Shown here: one piece after another, positions 11,913-27,000 of the stretch | How the letters are laid out: each line of letters starts with the position of its first letter | Position numbering within the stretch: the first letter of the stretch is position 1 | Assembly: GCF_001540865.1 (NCBI RefSeq) | Contig: NC_033629.1 | Coordinates: 3,036,144-3,100,143, forward strand | Reading direction: 5' to 3' | From: Ananas comosus | Lineage: Eukaryota > Streptophyta > Magnoliopsida > Poales > Bromeliaceae | Length of the DNA: 64,000 nucleotides | Position numbers and translations under genes: made by a program | Notes under the pieces: generated by a model | Database searches by the model: none | The model's input: the letters and a program-made list of their open reading frames with translations, nothing else | What the model was told of the DNA's origin: nothing

Positions 11913-13980
11913 TAAATTAGTAGCTTTCTAATTGTATTATTAACACTAATTTTCATCTCTAATGTTTTCATATTAACTTTCATATCATTCCATATAAACC
12001 GTAAATTATTATAAATCTTGAAAAATATCTTAAAAAACTATTATTTACGAGGGTATACTGCTTTTAACAGTGAAATGCTAACTGTCCATTAATATAGTCC
12101 ACATGTTGAGACAAATTTACATCTTTAATTGATGGGAAACTCATATGCAAATGGAAATTAAAATTAGTAAGGAAAAATGCCAAAACTATAATTTGTGTTT
12201 AGAATTTAGTCCATGAACCATCACCAATTTGGTCCATTTCCATTTTTTTTAAAAGAAAAAGCATTACCAATCTTTAGCAAATAGCTTAGTAGTTTGATAA
12301 CACAGCTCTAGAGTTCGACTATGGTGTTTTTAAACGCACCAAGTACTTGGTGTTTATAAGTTTTTTCTTCGTTATATCTACCTCTTTGACTATTTTCATT
12401 CGTTAGATCATACTATTCAATCAATCAACCACTCACTTAACTCTAGAAAATCACTATCATCTTAACTGTACACCTCTTAATCTAAGGATAAAAAATCTAC
12501 AAACACCAATAACTTAATACTTTTAAAAGCATAAGAGCTCAATTCCAAAGGTCTATATAAAAAGAAAAATGAGCACTATATTAATATGTTGATCTATGAC
12601 AGTAAAGTATATTGTACAGATTTTCATCCGAAAAAAAAAAAGAAATAGCAAAATACCAAATAAACTTAAGAATTCTTAAAAAATATATATTAAAAATAGA
12701 TTTAAAGAGAATGTAACAAGTTGAAATTATGCGAAAACCAGTCTGGATTTGAATGATCCAAATCCGGATTAGAAAAATTATATCAAACCCAAATTTGAAT
12801 CCAAAGCCGAAAAATATTCTATTTTGAGATCCAAATCCGAGTTTGAATCTGAATCAGATTGTAAAATTTTAACCTGAAAAATTTCGAATTCGAAGATCTA
12901 CACCGTTTGCACCCCCAGGCCCACTATGGATTACTACTGGGCTACCCATGTAGTAATTTGAATCCTGATAATTGAGAATCTGAAATTCTAAAGCTTCATA
13001 CTGTAATACTCTAATAGTCCCACATAGGACTCGTAATGGAAAATGTATGGGCTCATGGGCCCTAGTATTAATAACGAGTCAATAATTTGAACTTAACGAG
13101 TTATTATTACTAGTGAATCGGATTGTTATACATATTAACCATCTTATATATGCTCTATAAAAGGGGCCTGAAAAAGTAGTAAAAATATTAAGGCTGATTG
13201 CTTATGTAGCCTTAAATTTATCGACTTTTATATTTTTTTCAAAATTCTGTCCAAAATATATTTCTCGAAACTTTCTTCATTATACATATATAACTTGTCC
13301 ATTAGTTTTTTTTTTCTAATTAAACCGGGTTAAATTTATTTTCATCTTAACCAAAGTTGGATAAAAGGTAAAAAAAAAATTTTGCCCCTATTTGTTAATC
13401 TATTTCTTCACCTATCATTGTCCAATTTGTCCCCATCCTAATCGTTGTCCCCATCCCATCCCTAGATTTAAAAATCGCCCCCACTCCTTTCCAAAAATCA
13501 ACTCTACCCCTTGGTCCCTCACCCTCTCTTTTTTGCCCCTATAATATAGTATTTTTGTTTATATTTTTAGATATAAACTTAGCTGAAAATATAAAGTAAC
13601 TAGCTTTCGAACTTAGAACCTCCGATATCAACCTTCGAGCCTTTAGCTTTCGAACTTAGAACCTCCGATATCAACCTTCGAGCCTTTTGCCATTTGCACT
13701 AGAGATGGTCGATGAAGCAACCTGGAATATCGGATACCAACTTTTGTTGATGGAGCAGTAATGATGAGGCGCGGCGGAAAGAGTTAGAAGCTCGATCGAT
13801 ACCAACTTTTCGACCATGGCTATCTTCTTATAAGCCAGAGAAAGAAGATCAAGATAACGATAAATAAATGAAGTCGATGGCCATTTAAAAACAAATAAGA
13901 AAAGTATGTGACAGCATAAGACTATTTAAGTAAGAAACATACTTATTTTATAAGAATAATGATTATTCTTAACAGTATAT
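11913..13980. other. Intergenic DNA with fragmentary transposon remnants
   Basis: About 12290-12545 resembles the MITE family at 42887-43139 ('attcgttagatcatactatt', 'caaccactcacttaac'). The complement of the stretch ending near 12917 reads GGGGTGCAAACGGTGTAG, a hAT-like end without a visible partner. About 12998-13190 looks like a small LTR fragment with 'agtcccacataggactcg' and a TATAAAAG at about 13157. No gene is seen. Confidence 0.35.
13602..13687. repeat. Two tandem 43-bp units
   Basis: The unit beginning 'agctttcgaacttagaacct' occurs twice back to back (13602-13644 and 13645-13687) with no differences seen. Confidence 0.9.
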
Positions 13981-14350
13981 TAAGGAACGATTTGATTAGA
14001 TATAATTAGAAATACACTATAGTTGGAGATACACTATAGTTGGAGATGTATACAATTGACTAATTATATGTATTTTGTTTGATTTGATATAGTAGAAAAT
14101 GCTGCAATTTAAAGAATAGTTTGTTAAATTGCATGCATCTGAGAAATGCACTTTTAAATTTTATAACTTCATATATGTGGTAGTGAGATTGCCTACGATA
14201 CAGGAAAGAAAAAGCGTTTACTATTTTAGAAGTGATTGAGCAGAAAAGTTAACTACTGTAGTTTTAGCCAAGCAAATTTAAGCGCACTTACAGCTGCTGT
14301 TGCAGCTAAATCTCCTCATACAATTCTAATTATAGCAATTAGATTCAACT
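13981..14350. mobile_element. Probable MITE, same family as 11445-11912
   Basis: Begins 'ggaacgatttgattag' and shares interior phrases with the element at 11445-11912 ('gagaaatgcacttttaaatt', 'gtggtagtgagattgcc'). It contains a short duplication, 'acactatagttggagat', twice near its left end. Borders are approximate. Confidence 0.4.
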
Positions 14351-14695
14351 GCTAATAGAATCTAGGACCTTACACTATACAGATTTCACCTAAAGAGGGT
14401 ATCCAAGCCAAAAACTAAAATGACTATCTATAACCCGTTATAGTTCTAAGCAGCGAAAACTCGAAAAAATTTCAAACTGATACAAGCAAACATGCGAATG
14501 ATGGAGTTAAACAACAAGTGCAACAATTTCATATTAATGGAAACACTAGCGAAAAATTTTAACTTTTAAGTACTTATCTCAGTTGATCTAAGTAGGTAAC
14601 ACATAAGTTCCCCATAAAATTAAAGAACAACTCCGACGAATAGAACTGCTTAACAAAAGTCTCAAAGGCGAATTGAGAGCAAAACGACATCCTCC

Positions 14696-17280
<2,585 letters not shown>

Positions 17281-17444
17281 TGTTGGAGGAGGAGAAGGAG
17301 AGGATGGGGCTGAGGAGGGTTCTTCCGAGAGGAGGCGGCGACGTGCTAGGGTTTGGAGTAGGGTTCGAGTGGTTTTTATAGTGGAGGATCTGTCACGTTC
17401 GAATCACGTGATCCATCTCGTTTATGTGCGTTTGGTGGGTAAAA
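17281..17444 (-). promoter_or_regulatory. RPS15 core promoter and leader
   Basis: On the complement, TATAAAAA lies at 17380-17373, about 95 bp upstream of the ATG. A telo-box AAACCCTA at 17354-17347 lies between it and the ATG, as in many plant ribosomal protein genes. A perfect G-box CACGTG lies at 17405-17410. The region is bounded upstream by the 9-bp duplication TGGGTAAAA (17436-17444) of the adjacent transposon, so only about 65 bp of original promoter remains upstream of the TATA box. Confidence 0.65.
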
Positions 17445-18014
17445 GGGCTTTTTTTGGCAAATAGCCCCCGACAAATTTTATTTGCAAAAATAGTCCCGTC
17501 TAAAAATTATTTGCAAAAATGGCTCTGCCCCTGCCACGCCAGCGCCACATCAGCGCCACGCAGGCAGGGCGAGCCCAGATGTTTAAGTTGAACACGGTGA
17601 ACCATTCACCATGTCCAATACAAAAATTTTGTATTGGACACGGTGAATGGTTCACTGTGTCCAATACAAATACCCCAACAATGGCTAAGTTTGAGGCATT
17701 TGTATTAGACACGGTGAACCATTCACCCTGTCCAATTATTTGTATTGGACACGGTGAATGGTTCACCGTGTCCAATACAAATAGCTATTTTGTATTGGAC
17801 ACGGTGAACCATTCACCGTATTCAATACAAAAACTTTGTATTGAACACGGTGAATGATTCACCGTGTTCAACTTAACCATCTGGCCCGGCCCCGCCCGCG
17901 TGGCGCTGACGTGGCACTTGCGTGGCGGGGCCAGGGCCATTTTTACAAATAAATTTTTGACAGGGCCAAATTTAAAAAAAAATTTTATAAGGAGGCTATT
18001 TGCAAAAAAAGCCC
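17445..18014. mobile_element. Mutator-type non-autonomous element built of nested palindromes
   Basis: A 570-bp element is flanked by perfect 9-bp duplications TGGGTAAAA (17436-17444 and 18015-18023). Termini are GGGCTTTTTTTGGCAAATAG at the left and GGGCTTTTTTTGCAAATAG on the complement of the right end. A GC-rich subterminal zone (about 17520-17575, with 'ccacgccagcgccac') pairs inversely with 17885-17940. The centre is a stack of palindromes listed separately. The whole element can be drawn as one large hairpin. Repetitive open frames on both strands arise from the palindromes and are not genes. Confidence 0.88.
17576..17883. repeat. Six tandem ~42-bp palindromes
   Basis: Six successive near-palindromic units are built on GACACGGTGAA and its complement TTCACCGTGTC, each flanked by TTTGTATTG and CAATACAAA. 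Alternate units carry 'ccattcacc' or 'atggttcacc' centres. Outermost, 'cagatgtttaagttgaac' pairs with 'gttcaacttaaccatctg'. Units differ by a few bases (ATGTCC, CTGTCC, GTATTC), so they are not fresh duplicates. Confidence 0.9.
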
Positions 18015-18023
18015 TGGGTAAAA

Positions 18024-21000
18024 TTGACAGAGGCCCCTGAACTTTAACTATTTTTCAAATAGGCGCCTAAACTTTTGATTTTGGAATTATATTCTCTAAA
18101 TTTCATCAAATAGTTCAAGAGACCTCTTTCCTTAATTAAAATTATTAATTACATAATTGTATTGGTCATATTATTGCACACAGTTTTATAAGCTTTAAAA
18201 CACAAATAAATTTATTTTCTATTATTCTAACATACAAAAGGAGCAATAAATAAAAATTTGGTTGAACCTATTCTCCACTCGTCATGATTAGATATAAAAA
18301 TTAGAAGAAATAAATTTCTTTATATCTTGAAGTGTTATAAAATTATGTACATGATATTCAATCAAAACGACTTTACAATTAATAAATTTACTTGAGGAGA
18401 GATATCTATTCAACTATTTAATAAAGTTCAGAAAATAAAATTATCAAAATTGAAAGTTTATGTACTCCCTTGCTTTAAAGAGTTAAAATTGAGTGGGTCT
18501 CTGTACATTTTTAACCATTTTATTTTATTTTAAATTTTTTTTATGGGTAAAATATGTTGTTATCCTCTTTTGATCCGAATTCAAAATTATTAAACGGAAC
18601 TAAAGTAAATAACATAATTTGATTCAACTTTTTCAAGTTGATATAATTGTTAAAGATTTACTTTTTGGTTCCGTTTGATTTTGAAACCAAATCAAAAAGA
18701 AAATCAAATAACCATTGTTTGAATCAAATTGTAAACGCACTACATTGCCAAAGTAAACCAGGTTACTTAGTCAGTAAGGTGAGGCCTCAGAAGAGCTCCC
18801 CCAAATAGCTTCTGGTGAGTGAAGTACCCCAAACCAGTTACACATTGCAGATGAAACTCACACTAGAAAGAGTTAACATTTCATATGTGACATCCCAAGA
18901 TTTAGAAGTCTTACATATGAAACATCTTAGAAACATCTTAATCCGATTATAACATTTTGGACAGTTGTTACATCCAAAAGATTAAAAAGATTAAGTGCGC
19001 TAACCTGCTAGGACTAGAGAAGTTCTAGAATAGGTGACTCTTCATAGTATCAGAGCCAATCATTAGTCGAAAGTATAAAATGAGTCTTGTGTGAGCAAGG
19101 TTCACACAGCAGGCAGAGGACAACTCCCCAGGCTAACAATCATGGCGAATGTTATTCTCAAACAGGAAAGTTGAAAATCAAAGATACTATAAGAAGATGC
19201 TGAGACAACTAAAGGAAATGTGAGCCATCATTAGCATTTGCTTATTTTCCAATAAGAAAAGGTTTCAGAAAAGTTGATATAGATAGAAATATGTAGCACA
19301 AATATGCAAAACTGCTATGGGAAGAGAATGTTAATCCAATGATTTATCCATCAGAGAAGAAGTTCAGCGCCCAAAAACAATTAGGTTTTAAACTAAAAGG
19401 CCGCAGTAGACCCATTCAAATCATTCTAACGAAATTGAGAGCAAAACCCAGGGATGAATTGCCTGAAATATTGTATACAAACAAATAATTTTACATCTCT
19501 AACAGTACCTAGGAGATGGTACAACATTGTATTCATAGCTTCAGTTTCCAAATTTGCAATACGAATTTCCATGATTTAGTTTACTATTTGTATAACTTTA
19601 CTAATTAATCGTAAAACTGCAGCGAAGAAAAGCAAGCGATCCTGATATATAGTGGTTCTGCCAGTCATCCTGCACCATACGCTTAAGATGTAAAAATGCA
19701 ATAAACACGCACACAAAAAGAAAAGGTCAAAGAATGAAAGAACAGCAAGAACTGAACAAGCGGCTGCTCTGTGCTCATCCAATTCTAAGAAAAGAAGATC
19801 CATGTATTAGACAGAAAAGATAATCAACTGCAATTACAAAAAGGACCACACTGAAAGAATTTACATAAAGCCAAATATAGTTTTCCCTTTGCCATTTTGT
19901 CGGCCACATTATTCATTAGTCAACTTGCTGAGGCTACCGAAAAAGAAAACAAGTCTAACAGCCTACCAAGTACCAAAAACGGATATGCCTATTAATACAC
20001 TGTGCATTTTCAGCTTACTGCATGAGAGACTTTGCTAGCATATGTTTCTTCTCTATAGCAGCACTACAAGAAATTATGGATCTTTATAGTAGAAAAGACA
20101 GGAAACATACAAAAATGGTACTTATCTTCAAGTCTTTGACTTCAGCTTCATGCGTGCGAGATAACTTCGTTATGGGTTTCAAATGTAGACATTTATCAGT
20201 ATCAATGGGAAAGAAGGGAACATTATGGCGTGAGAAAAGGAAAAAGAGGGGGAAAAAAGAGGTGAATAATAATAAAAAAATAAATGAAAAATGAAGCAAG
20301 GGGTCAAAATGCCTAAAGAGATTAAAACTCAATCCAGTTACAAATTCATCTTGCACGTTGCAAGATAATTCCTCAAATCCCCTAATAACAACTGATCAGA
20401 CAGTTTTGATATATCTACTATGACCCTTCTAAACTCTCATATATAAGGTAAAAATCAGAAAAAACAAATCAGTCAGGTTTCCTTACGATTGACTCATAAT
20501 TTTGGTAGACTTTTAACTTCTTAAAGTCTTTAAATTGTTTAGAATATTAAAGTTAAGAGAAAGAAGAAGTTTGAGAAGAAGAGCATGAGAATTATGTCGA
20601 ATAGAATCACATCAAATATTTATTAACTAATATCATATCATGGTAGAACTATATATAATCTGAACAAGATATAGAGAACAATGATTGTACAATGTCAAGG
20701 TTCGATCAGACCACATCTAGACAAACCTATTCAGACCTTGATAACATCAAGATGGTAGGCATCCGTAAAATTATCGATCACCAGTTCGACTCTGGACAGC
20801 AAGCGAACTTCCCATCTATTAAATCTCTAATCGGACTAGTTAAACTGTTGATGGACAAGAGTTGATGCTAGCAAAATAGAAAATCCAGATCCAGCTAAAA
20901 CTAGAGCATGTTAGTTTTGGACCTAACTTGTATGTGCTCAAAGTAATCCTCTTCATCAAAATTAGGTTGCACACTTGCATTGTTAGTTTGTCTCCACAAA

Positions 21001-22022
21001 ATTGACTTACATCTATATGACTATATCGTACCTCTTATATAGCTGAAGATGTATATAATGTATGTATAGGTTCTTTGTTAGCTGCAAAGTTGCTATATTT
21101 TTCTAGTCATATTCCAAAACCCCTATGGCCACATAAAACCCAATAATCTGTGAATAAGGCAATGTGAATGTTGTTGTTTTATGTCAAAGAGCACCTTACG
21201 TAACAAAGTTCATCAGAAAAAAATGTAAAACTTTGGAATGTCCTCTACTCTTTACCTAGATGGATATCCGCACTATCCAAAAATTGAGAGATATTGGCAA
21301 TCAACTAATGATTAGACTTTTCTCACGTGTTATATTAAATAACAGGCTAATGATTATATAAAGTTACCCACGTAGACTTTCACAAGTTATGCAAGAAAAG
21401 ATTTAAGCCCAATCATCAGGAATTTCACAAAATGATGTAGAAATTTGCAGTCGTATCCTAATCTCTCGCAACACTGGCACAACGAATGGATCTTTACCAA
21501 TTGAGCCACAGCAGCAGCAGCAAAAATTTCAGATTACATCATGGATACAAGTTTAATTTTCAAAGCACCTGAAATAGTTCGATTTCAAGCAACTTTCTTC
21601 CATCAAGTATGGAAATAAACGGATGCAACCAACAGAAAGCCGTTAAAAATGAAGAAAAGAGAATGCTTAACACGAGCACTCACGATCTGTCAGACGATCT
21701 AGCGACTTTCTTTTTAGTTATCTCTGGTGAAGCAAATTACGGGAAACAAAGAAAAGCAGTGTAATCCTGTTCCAACATCTGTCAATGACATAAACTCTGA
21801 ACAAGGATTATAAGGATTAGTCGCGAAATAAGAGTTCGCGACACTAACCGCTAACATGTAGAGGCTCAATACCCCAACTATTCTACGCAGGATGAAGCAT
21901 GACCAAATCAATCTCTTATTCATATCGAATTTGAATTCCTTCACAGTAACAGTTCAAATACCTCTAAATACCTCTAAAGTTTTTACAGAAAAGGAATAAA
22001 AAACGGAGCAAAGGAGTCACCT
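18024..22022. other. Gene-free DNA between the MULE and the first YGGT gene
   Basis: 18120-18320 repeats the dispersed sequence also at 2895-3170. From about 19300 the sequence looks unique and AT-rich. Its short open frames (19576-19803, 20022-20356, 21714-21944) have no family motif. Confidence 0.4.
18890..19200 (+). mobile_element. Degraded TRIM LTR and primer-binding region
   Basis: The LTR-like part starts near 'tgtgacatcccaag' and contains 'agattaagtgcgctaacc' and 'gttctagaataggtgactc', a decayed version of the 5S-like block in the LTRs at 32595-32768 and 61951-62116. It is followed by AGTATCAGAGCCAATCATTAG, a tRNA-Met primer-binding site one base from canonical. Plus orientation; no second LTR was identified. 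Confidence 0.5.
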
Positions 22023-22661
22023 TCAATACATCCCGCGACTGTTGTTGAGGATCGAACTGAGGGTCCCCAACACAGCGAACGCGAGGAGAGGGCTAACGTC
22101 GAGGGTATCGAACACGGGCGGGATGATGTTGCGGAAGAGGTTGAGGTAGGGGTCGCAGAGGTCCCGGATCGCGGAGAGGGGCTGGCGATCCCAGGGGATG
22201 TTGGGGAACCAGCTGAGCAGGACCCGGACCATGAGGACGCCGCTGTAGATGTCGAGCCACTTGGCCATGCCCGCGGCGACGACGGTGAGCGGCGTGTTGA
22301 GGTACCCGGAGGGGCGGTCGCGGAGCGCGGCGAAGAAGAGGGGCCCGCCCATGGGGGAGAAGGGGAGCTGCGGCGCGGAGGGGGGCGGCGCGGCGACGAA
22401 GCGGGAGAGGAGGGCGCGAGAGGCGGAGAGGGCGAGGGAGAGGAGGGTGGTCAGGGTGCGGGTGGAGGAGGAGAGGAGAGGAGGGGGAGGGGCGAGGGAG
22501 GAGGAGGAGGAGGAGGCCTTTAGGGTTAGGGTTAGGGTTTTGGAGCGGAGGGGAGAGGGGGAGAGGCGGAGGAAGAGGAAGGGTCGTCGGGGAGTAGGGT
22601 TAGGGTTAGGGTTTCGGAGGGAGAGGGCGGCGGCGGTGGAGGAGACGAGGGTGGCGGCCAT
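22023..22661 (-). CDS. YLMG1: YGGT (YlmG) family protein, plastid-targeted
   Basis: Single-exon gene, 212 residues, ATG on the complement at 22661-22659. The first ~75 residues are rich in Ser, Ala, Arg and Pro with few acids, a typical chloroplast transit peptide. The conserved domain follows: hydrophobic segment (SGVLMVRVLLSWFPNIPW), the hallmark WDRQPLSAIRDLCDPYL, FRNIIPP, and a second membrane segment (SPLLAFAVLGTLSSIL). Family members have two membrane helices. Arabidopsis YLMG1-1 affects plastid nucleoid distribution; bacterial YlmG lies near division genes. Coding DNA is strongly GC-rich compared with flanks. Telomere-like repeats lie inside the transit-peptide codons. A paralogue lies 5 kb away on the same strand. 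Confidence 0.9.
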   Translation of the reverse strand: MAATLVSSTAAALSLRNPNPNPTPRRPFLFLRLSPSPLRSKTLTLTLKASSSSSSLAPPPPLLSSSTRTLTTLLSLALSASRALLSRFVAAPPPSAPQLPFSPMGGPLFFAALRDRPSGYLNTPLTVVAAGMAKWLDIYSGVLMVRVLLSWFPNIPWDRQPLSAIRDLCDPYLNLFRNIIPPVFDTLDVSPLLAFAVLGTLSSILNNSRGMY

Positions 22662-24049
22662 TGTTGACGTGGGGTTTGGGAAGCGTGAGGGAAGGCGAAG
22701 GGGATAATGGTGTGGGTTTCGTTAATTATTTTGCGATGTTACTCGTGTAGAAGATAAAGAGTATCTATACTTCTATACTATATACTAAAATCCGTGAGGA
22801 GTTTTTGTTTGCGACGCAAGTCGATATGGTATAGTGTAACTGGATCTAAGTCAAAAAATATAACTTTATTTCAATAAATATATTTAAAATTTATACTTTT
22901 TTAAACATACATATTTTGAATATTATAAAATATAATCAATAAATTAAATTTTAATTTTTAAATTGTTTATAATTAATTTTTAAAGGTATCATGTATAATA
23001 TTGTAAATCGAATCCAATACACCATAAATTGGTAATAAATTGATAATAAAGATATTGAGTGCACCTTGTGCAGTATAGATAATGAAACTGCTCTATTTCA
23101 ATTGGATCTATTGGGGAGATAATCTCTTAATGTGCCAGCGTGTACTCTCTCTTTTACTTAATTTTTATTTAATTTAATATTTATATTTTTTTCTTTTCTC
23201 TTTTCCTCTCTCACCGAGAAATATGCATGTTACTTTCCTTACTCGCTCAGTTTAATTTTTAATTTAATGCTTTCTTTTTTTCCTTTCTCCAAACAAAAGA
23301 TATAAATATTTAAAATAATTTTAAACTTTAATTTAGTAATTATATATTTTTAAAAATATTTAATGTTTATTTTTTAAAATTATGAGTAAAATATACTATA
23401 TTTGAAAGTTTAAAAATGCTCTCTCTCTCTCTGACTTCAATTTTTACTTCAACTTTTATTTGACGACATTAAACGACTTTACAAGTTTACATAATGTATA
23501 ATATAATATAATAATTGTGAGTTTAAAAATTGCACCCGCTGCAAAGCATGGGTATATTGCTAGTAATAAATAGTTTTTTATGGGGATGTAATAGTTGAAT
23601 TATATAGGAATTTTTGGTGCAACTATTACCACTAAAAAATATTGCTGTTTGTGACACAGAAAAATATTTTTATTTTCAGTAACAGAGCATTCGATATTAT
23701 TAGTAATCCATTTTTTTTGAACTTTTTTTAGGATTTAAATTTCATAAATCTTTCAGCACACTTTTTTATTATTTTAGTGGTCTTAAAATTGGCTATTTTA
23801 AACGACTATTATCATATAAATTTAAAATCACTAGAATATTAGATAAATTATGTTAAAAAATTATAATATTTAAGTTTTATAAAATTTAAATTTACAGTCG
23901 AACACGTGCCGGCTCGCTCATTCGCTAGCCCTTGTTCTAAATCAATTTTCTAAAATAAGACAAATTATATCATAGATAATATATATATTATTCTATCAAA
24001 TCATAAACAATAAGACTTTTAAGGGGCAAATATCAAACTCCTACTTTAG

Positions 24050-24093
<44 letters not shown>

Positions 24094-27000
24094 TGAATAA
24101 GTTATCAAATAATAGATGATTCCAAAGTCCAAACAAAGCGTAAATAGTTCTTAAAAAGGAATAGGTAGCAAAGTAGAACCTTAATAAAAGTTCAGAGCTA
24201 CTAGTACAATTACCCTAATTTTTAAATGCCATATGGTTGGAGCATTACCATTCAATTTCACCTCAAATTTCCAGTCCCTACCACAAAACTGCTTCTCAAG
24301 CCCCGGAATTAGTAACAAAAAGATTATAAGCATTTACTGTGACTAGAAGCTAATTGATAAGTTTTTGTTGTATGAGAAGCTACAGGAGAGAGATGAAGCT
24401 CCAGCAGTATCAAACATGCCTCATATAAAAACTCAATTGAATCTACCTACTTTAAAAGTGCCTTAAACACCCATATATATCATCCAAGAGATGCAGAAAA
24501 TAAGGAAGCAAACACTGGCTATTCACACTTCACATTGCTCTTACCCCCTGAAAGTCGCAAGTCCGGCGCAGAAGCAGCTGCTGATCTCAAACCCTAATAT
24601 CGGGCATTCAACTTCATACAGTGAACTATAAATGATGTACATGTGAAAAAAGATTAGAGCTGCATAACCGCAAAAAACTTCGTGTTATTACTATACCGTA
24701 TGCGCAACAAGCCTTACGCTCAATCCTCTTTCTACATTATACTGTTCAATATTTTTCGCACAACTACGTGATCTGAAAGTTTAAAAAAGGGTAAACAGAC
24801 ATAATTACTATTTCATCGAACGCCCAATTTATGAGCTTGTATCTGAACTTCCGTGAGAGGTTCAGAATTGCGTCTGTGCCTTGCTCCCCGAGACACTCTC
24901 ATTGTGCTATCCCTGGACTATAAAGCTAGAAAAAACCATTACCATCAAACCTAACCTAGTAAGCTATAACAACCTGATCTTCAGCTAAAATTAAAGCTAA
25001 AGAACATTTCCATCAAACCCTAACCTGGTATGCAATAACTACCTGTCTTCAGCTACCCTCGCATTCTACACAAAATCGTATATTTTCAGCAAAAGGGACT
25101 CTATAACGAAGCACCGGCTAATGGACAGCTGCAAGCTTCAAGTGTATACCAGCTTCCTCCAGCTTACTGCACAGAGTATCAAAAGGTGAATATGAGAGAT
25201 GGTGTAGAAATAGATAAAACTGAAGGAACAAAAGAAAGAATGCAACCAATTAACTCAAAATCTTAAGATATGGACAGATGGCCCTGTGAAGCATCATGTA
25301 AGAGATTAATCTCGAAAAGCTTCAGCAAATAGCTTCCCAACGTTGGTTTAGAAAAGCTTATGCATTGTGCGGAAAATGAACTAGATATCACACTCAAGGA
25401 ATATTCTAAGAAAGTCATATTGAAAAATATGAGGCGCCATTTAAAATAACATAACTAAACTCAAATAATATGCAATTCAATGCAGGGGCAGATGGAGTTC
25501 TCTGTTATTGTAATTGTGATTGTTTGTTTGCTTACAAACTTGTCTTAATAATAAAAAAAAAAAAAGAGGAAATAATTGCGACTTTTTTACGTTTCTTGTT
25601 GCCATACATATTGTACAGATTGCAAACACTCCATCACCAAGTGAAGCATTCAAGCACATAGAATTTGAGTTTAAAAAGAAAAAGGAAAATGTAATCAGTA
25701 CTAAAGGAGGCCTAGGTTAGCATTCAACATGGAAGGCTCGATGGCAGTTTCAAATATAGTGGTTGTTTGGCATGACACAAACACTCAATGCAGTACAGTC
25801 AAATATTCCCTGACAGGAAGTAAGTTGGATAATATGTGTAACTCACCATCTTTCTTTCAGTTAATATTTTTCTTTACTTTTACTACAGGGATTGAAGAAT
25901 CTTCTCTTTCAGGTTACATAACCTTCTAAAGTCTCAAGTGATGCATTCTACTTTGTATAAACAAAACCAACTTAAAAAGTATCCTGCTCATTTCTATCTC
26001 CTCAATTGAATTTTTAAGTAAATACCAGTCAATAAACATTCCTATAAAGGCAATACAACCTAACTTTCCATTTTGATGTCATTTCAAATGCTAAACATGC
26101 TATTCAAAATCCAGGTAGGATTAGTCATTGACTATTGGCTCTCACAGGAAGCTTAGGAAAGAAATCAGCTGAAGGAAAGCCATTACTCCAATTTTGCATT
26201 ATCCATGAAGCCTAGGCACATGTGATCTTAAAATTTAATCACAAGGCATTCCAAGCCAAGGCTCAATCAATTCCAAGTCAGAAGTCTACTTTTGGCCAAC
26301 TATGTTTAGATAGGTTATGTTTTATTGTTTCGACATGGTATTTCCTAATTCTACGGATTAATGTATAGTTTGCTATAATTCCTAAGAGTCATAGTCGAAG
26401 AAAAATCCTCCCAAATTGTATAGATGAACAACCTACCTGATCCCTATTTTGTATCATATCAAAGGGTGAATGCTCACAAAATTATATGCAAAGAAGGCTC
26501 GTAAAAATGCGGACAAAGGATACACCTTCAGTCTTTCTTATACTTGACATGGGAAAACTAACACAAGATTATAAATATCTTTAGATTCCATTAAAAGCAA
26601 GATATGAATCTTATTGTAGCCTTAAGTATGTCATAAAGTCCATCTCTAAAGTTTCTCATCTATGGAGGTTTCGGTGCTAAACAGAAAAGTTGTTTCACAT
26701 AGTTAAAGCTGAATTGCAGCTAAATTTGATCTCAGTGAGGGAGAAGGCCAATAAAAATCCATTGAAAACTATAACAAAAGACGGAGATCAACATAATCTT
26801 CTAGCCACAGTTGGCTAAAAAAATAATAGTAAACCAATTAAGTCTCAAAGAACTTCAACGGCGATCAAGAGAAAAACCTTAAATATAAAAGTGATTGTAG
26901 CAGAGAGAAATCTCTAAAGACTATGTAAGTCCATAATAATTCCCATTTACTTTACATTTTGAAAGAGACCCCTGAAATTTCTTTCTTTTTGTTTTTTATC

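Noticed and set aside
17500..17857. Repetitive open frames on both strands with DTVNHSPCPI / GHGEWFTV repeats
   Set aside because: They are the two strands of the palindrome array in the Mutator-type element, so the symmetry explains them.
17576..17883. A CRISPR array, suggested by regularly spaced palindromic repeats
   Set aside because: Plant nuclear context, no unique spacers, and the array lies inside a transposon with target duplications.
22249..22707. 152-residue Arg/Glu-rich frame opposite the first YGGT gene
   Set aside because: Antisense shadow of a GC-rich coding region.
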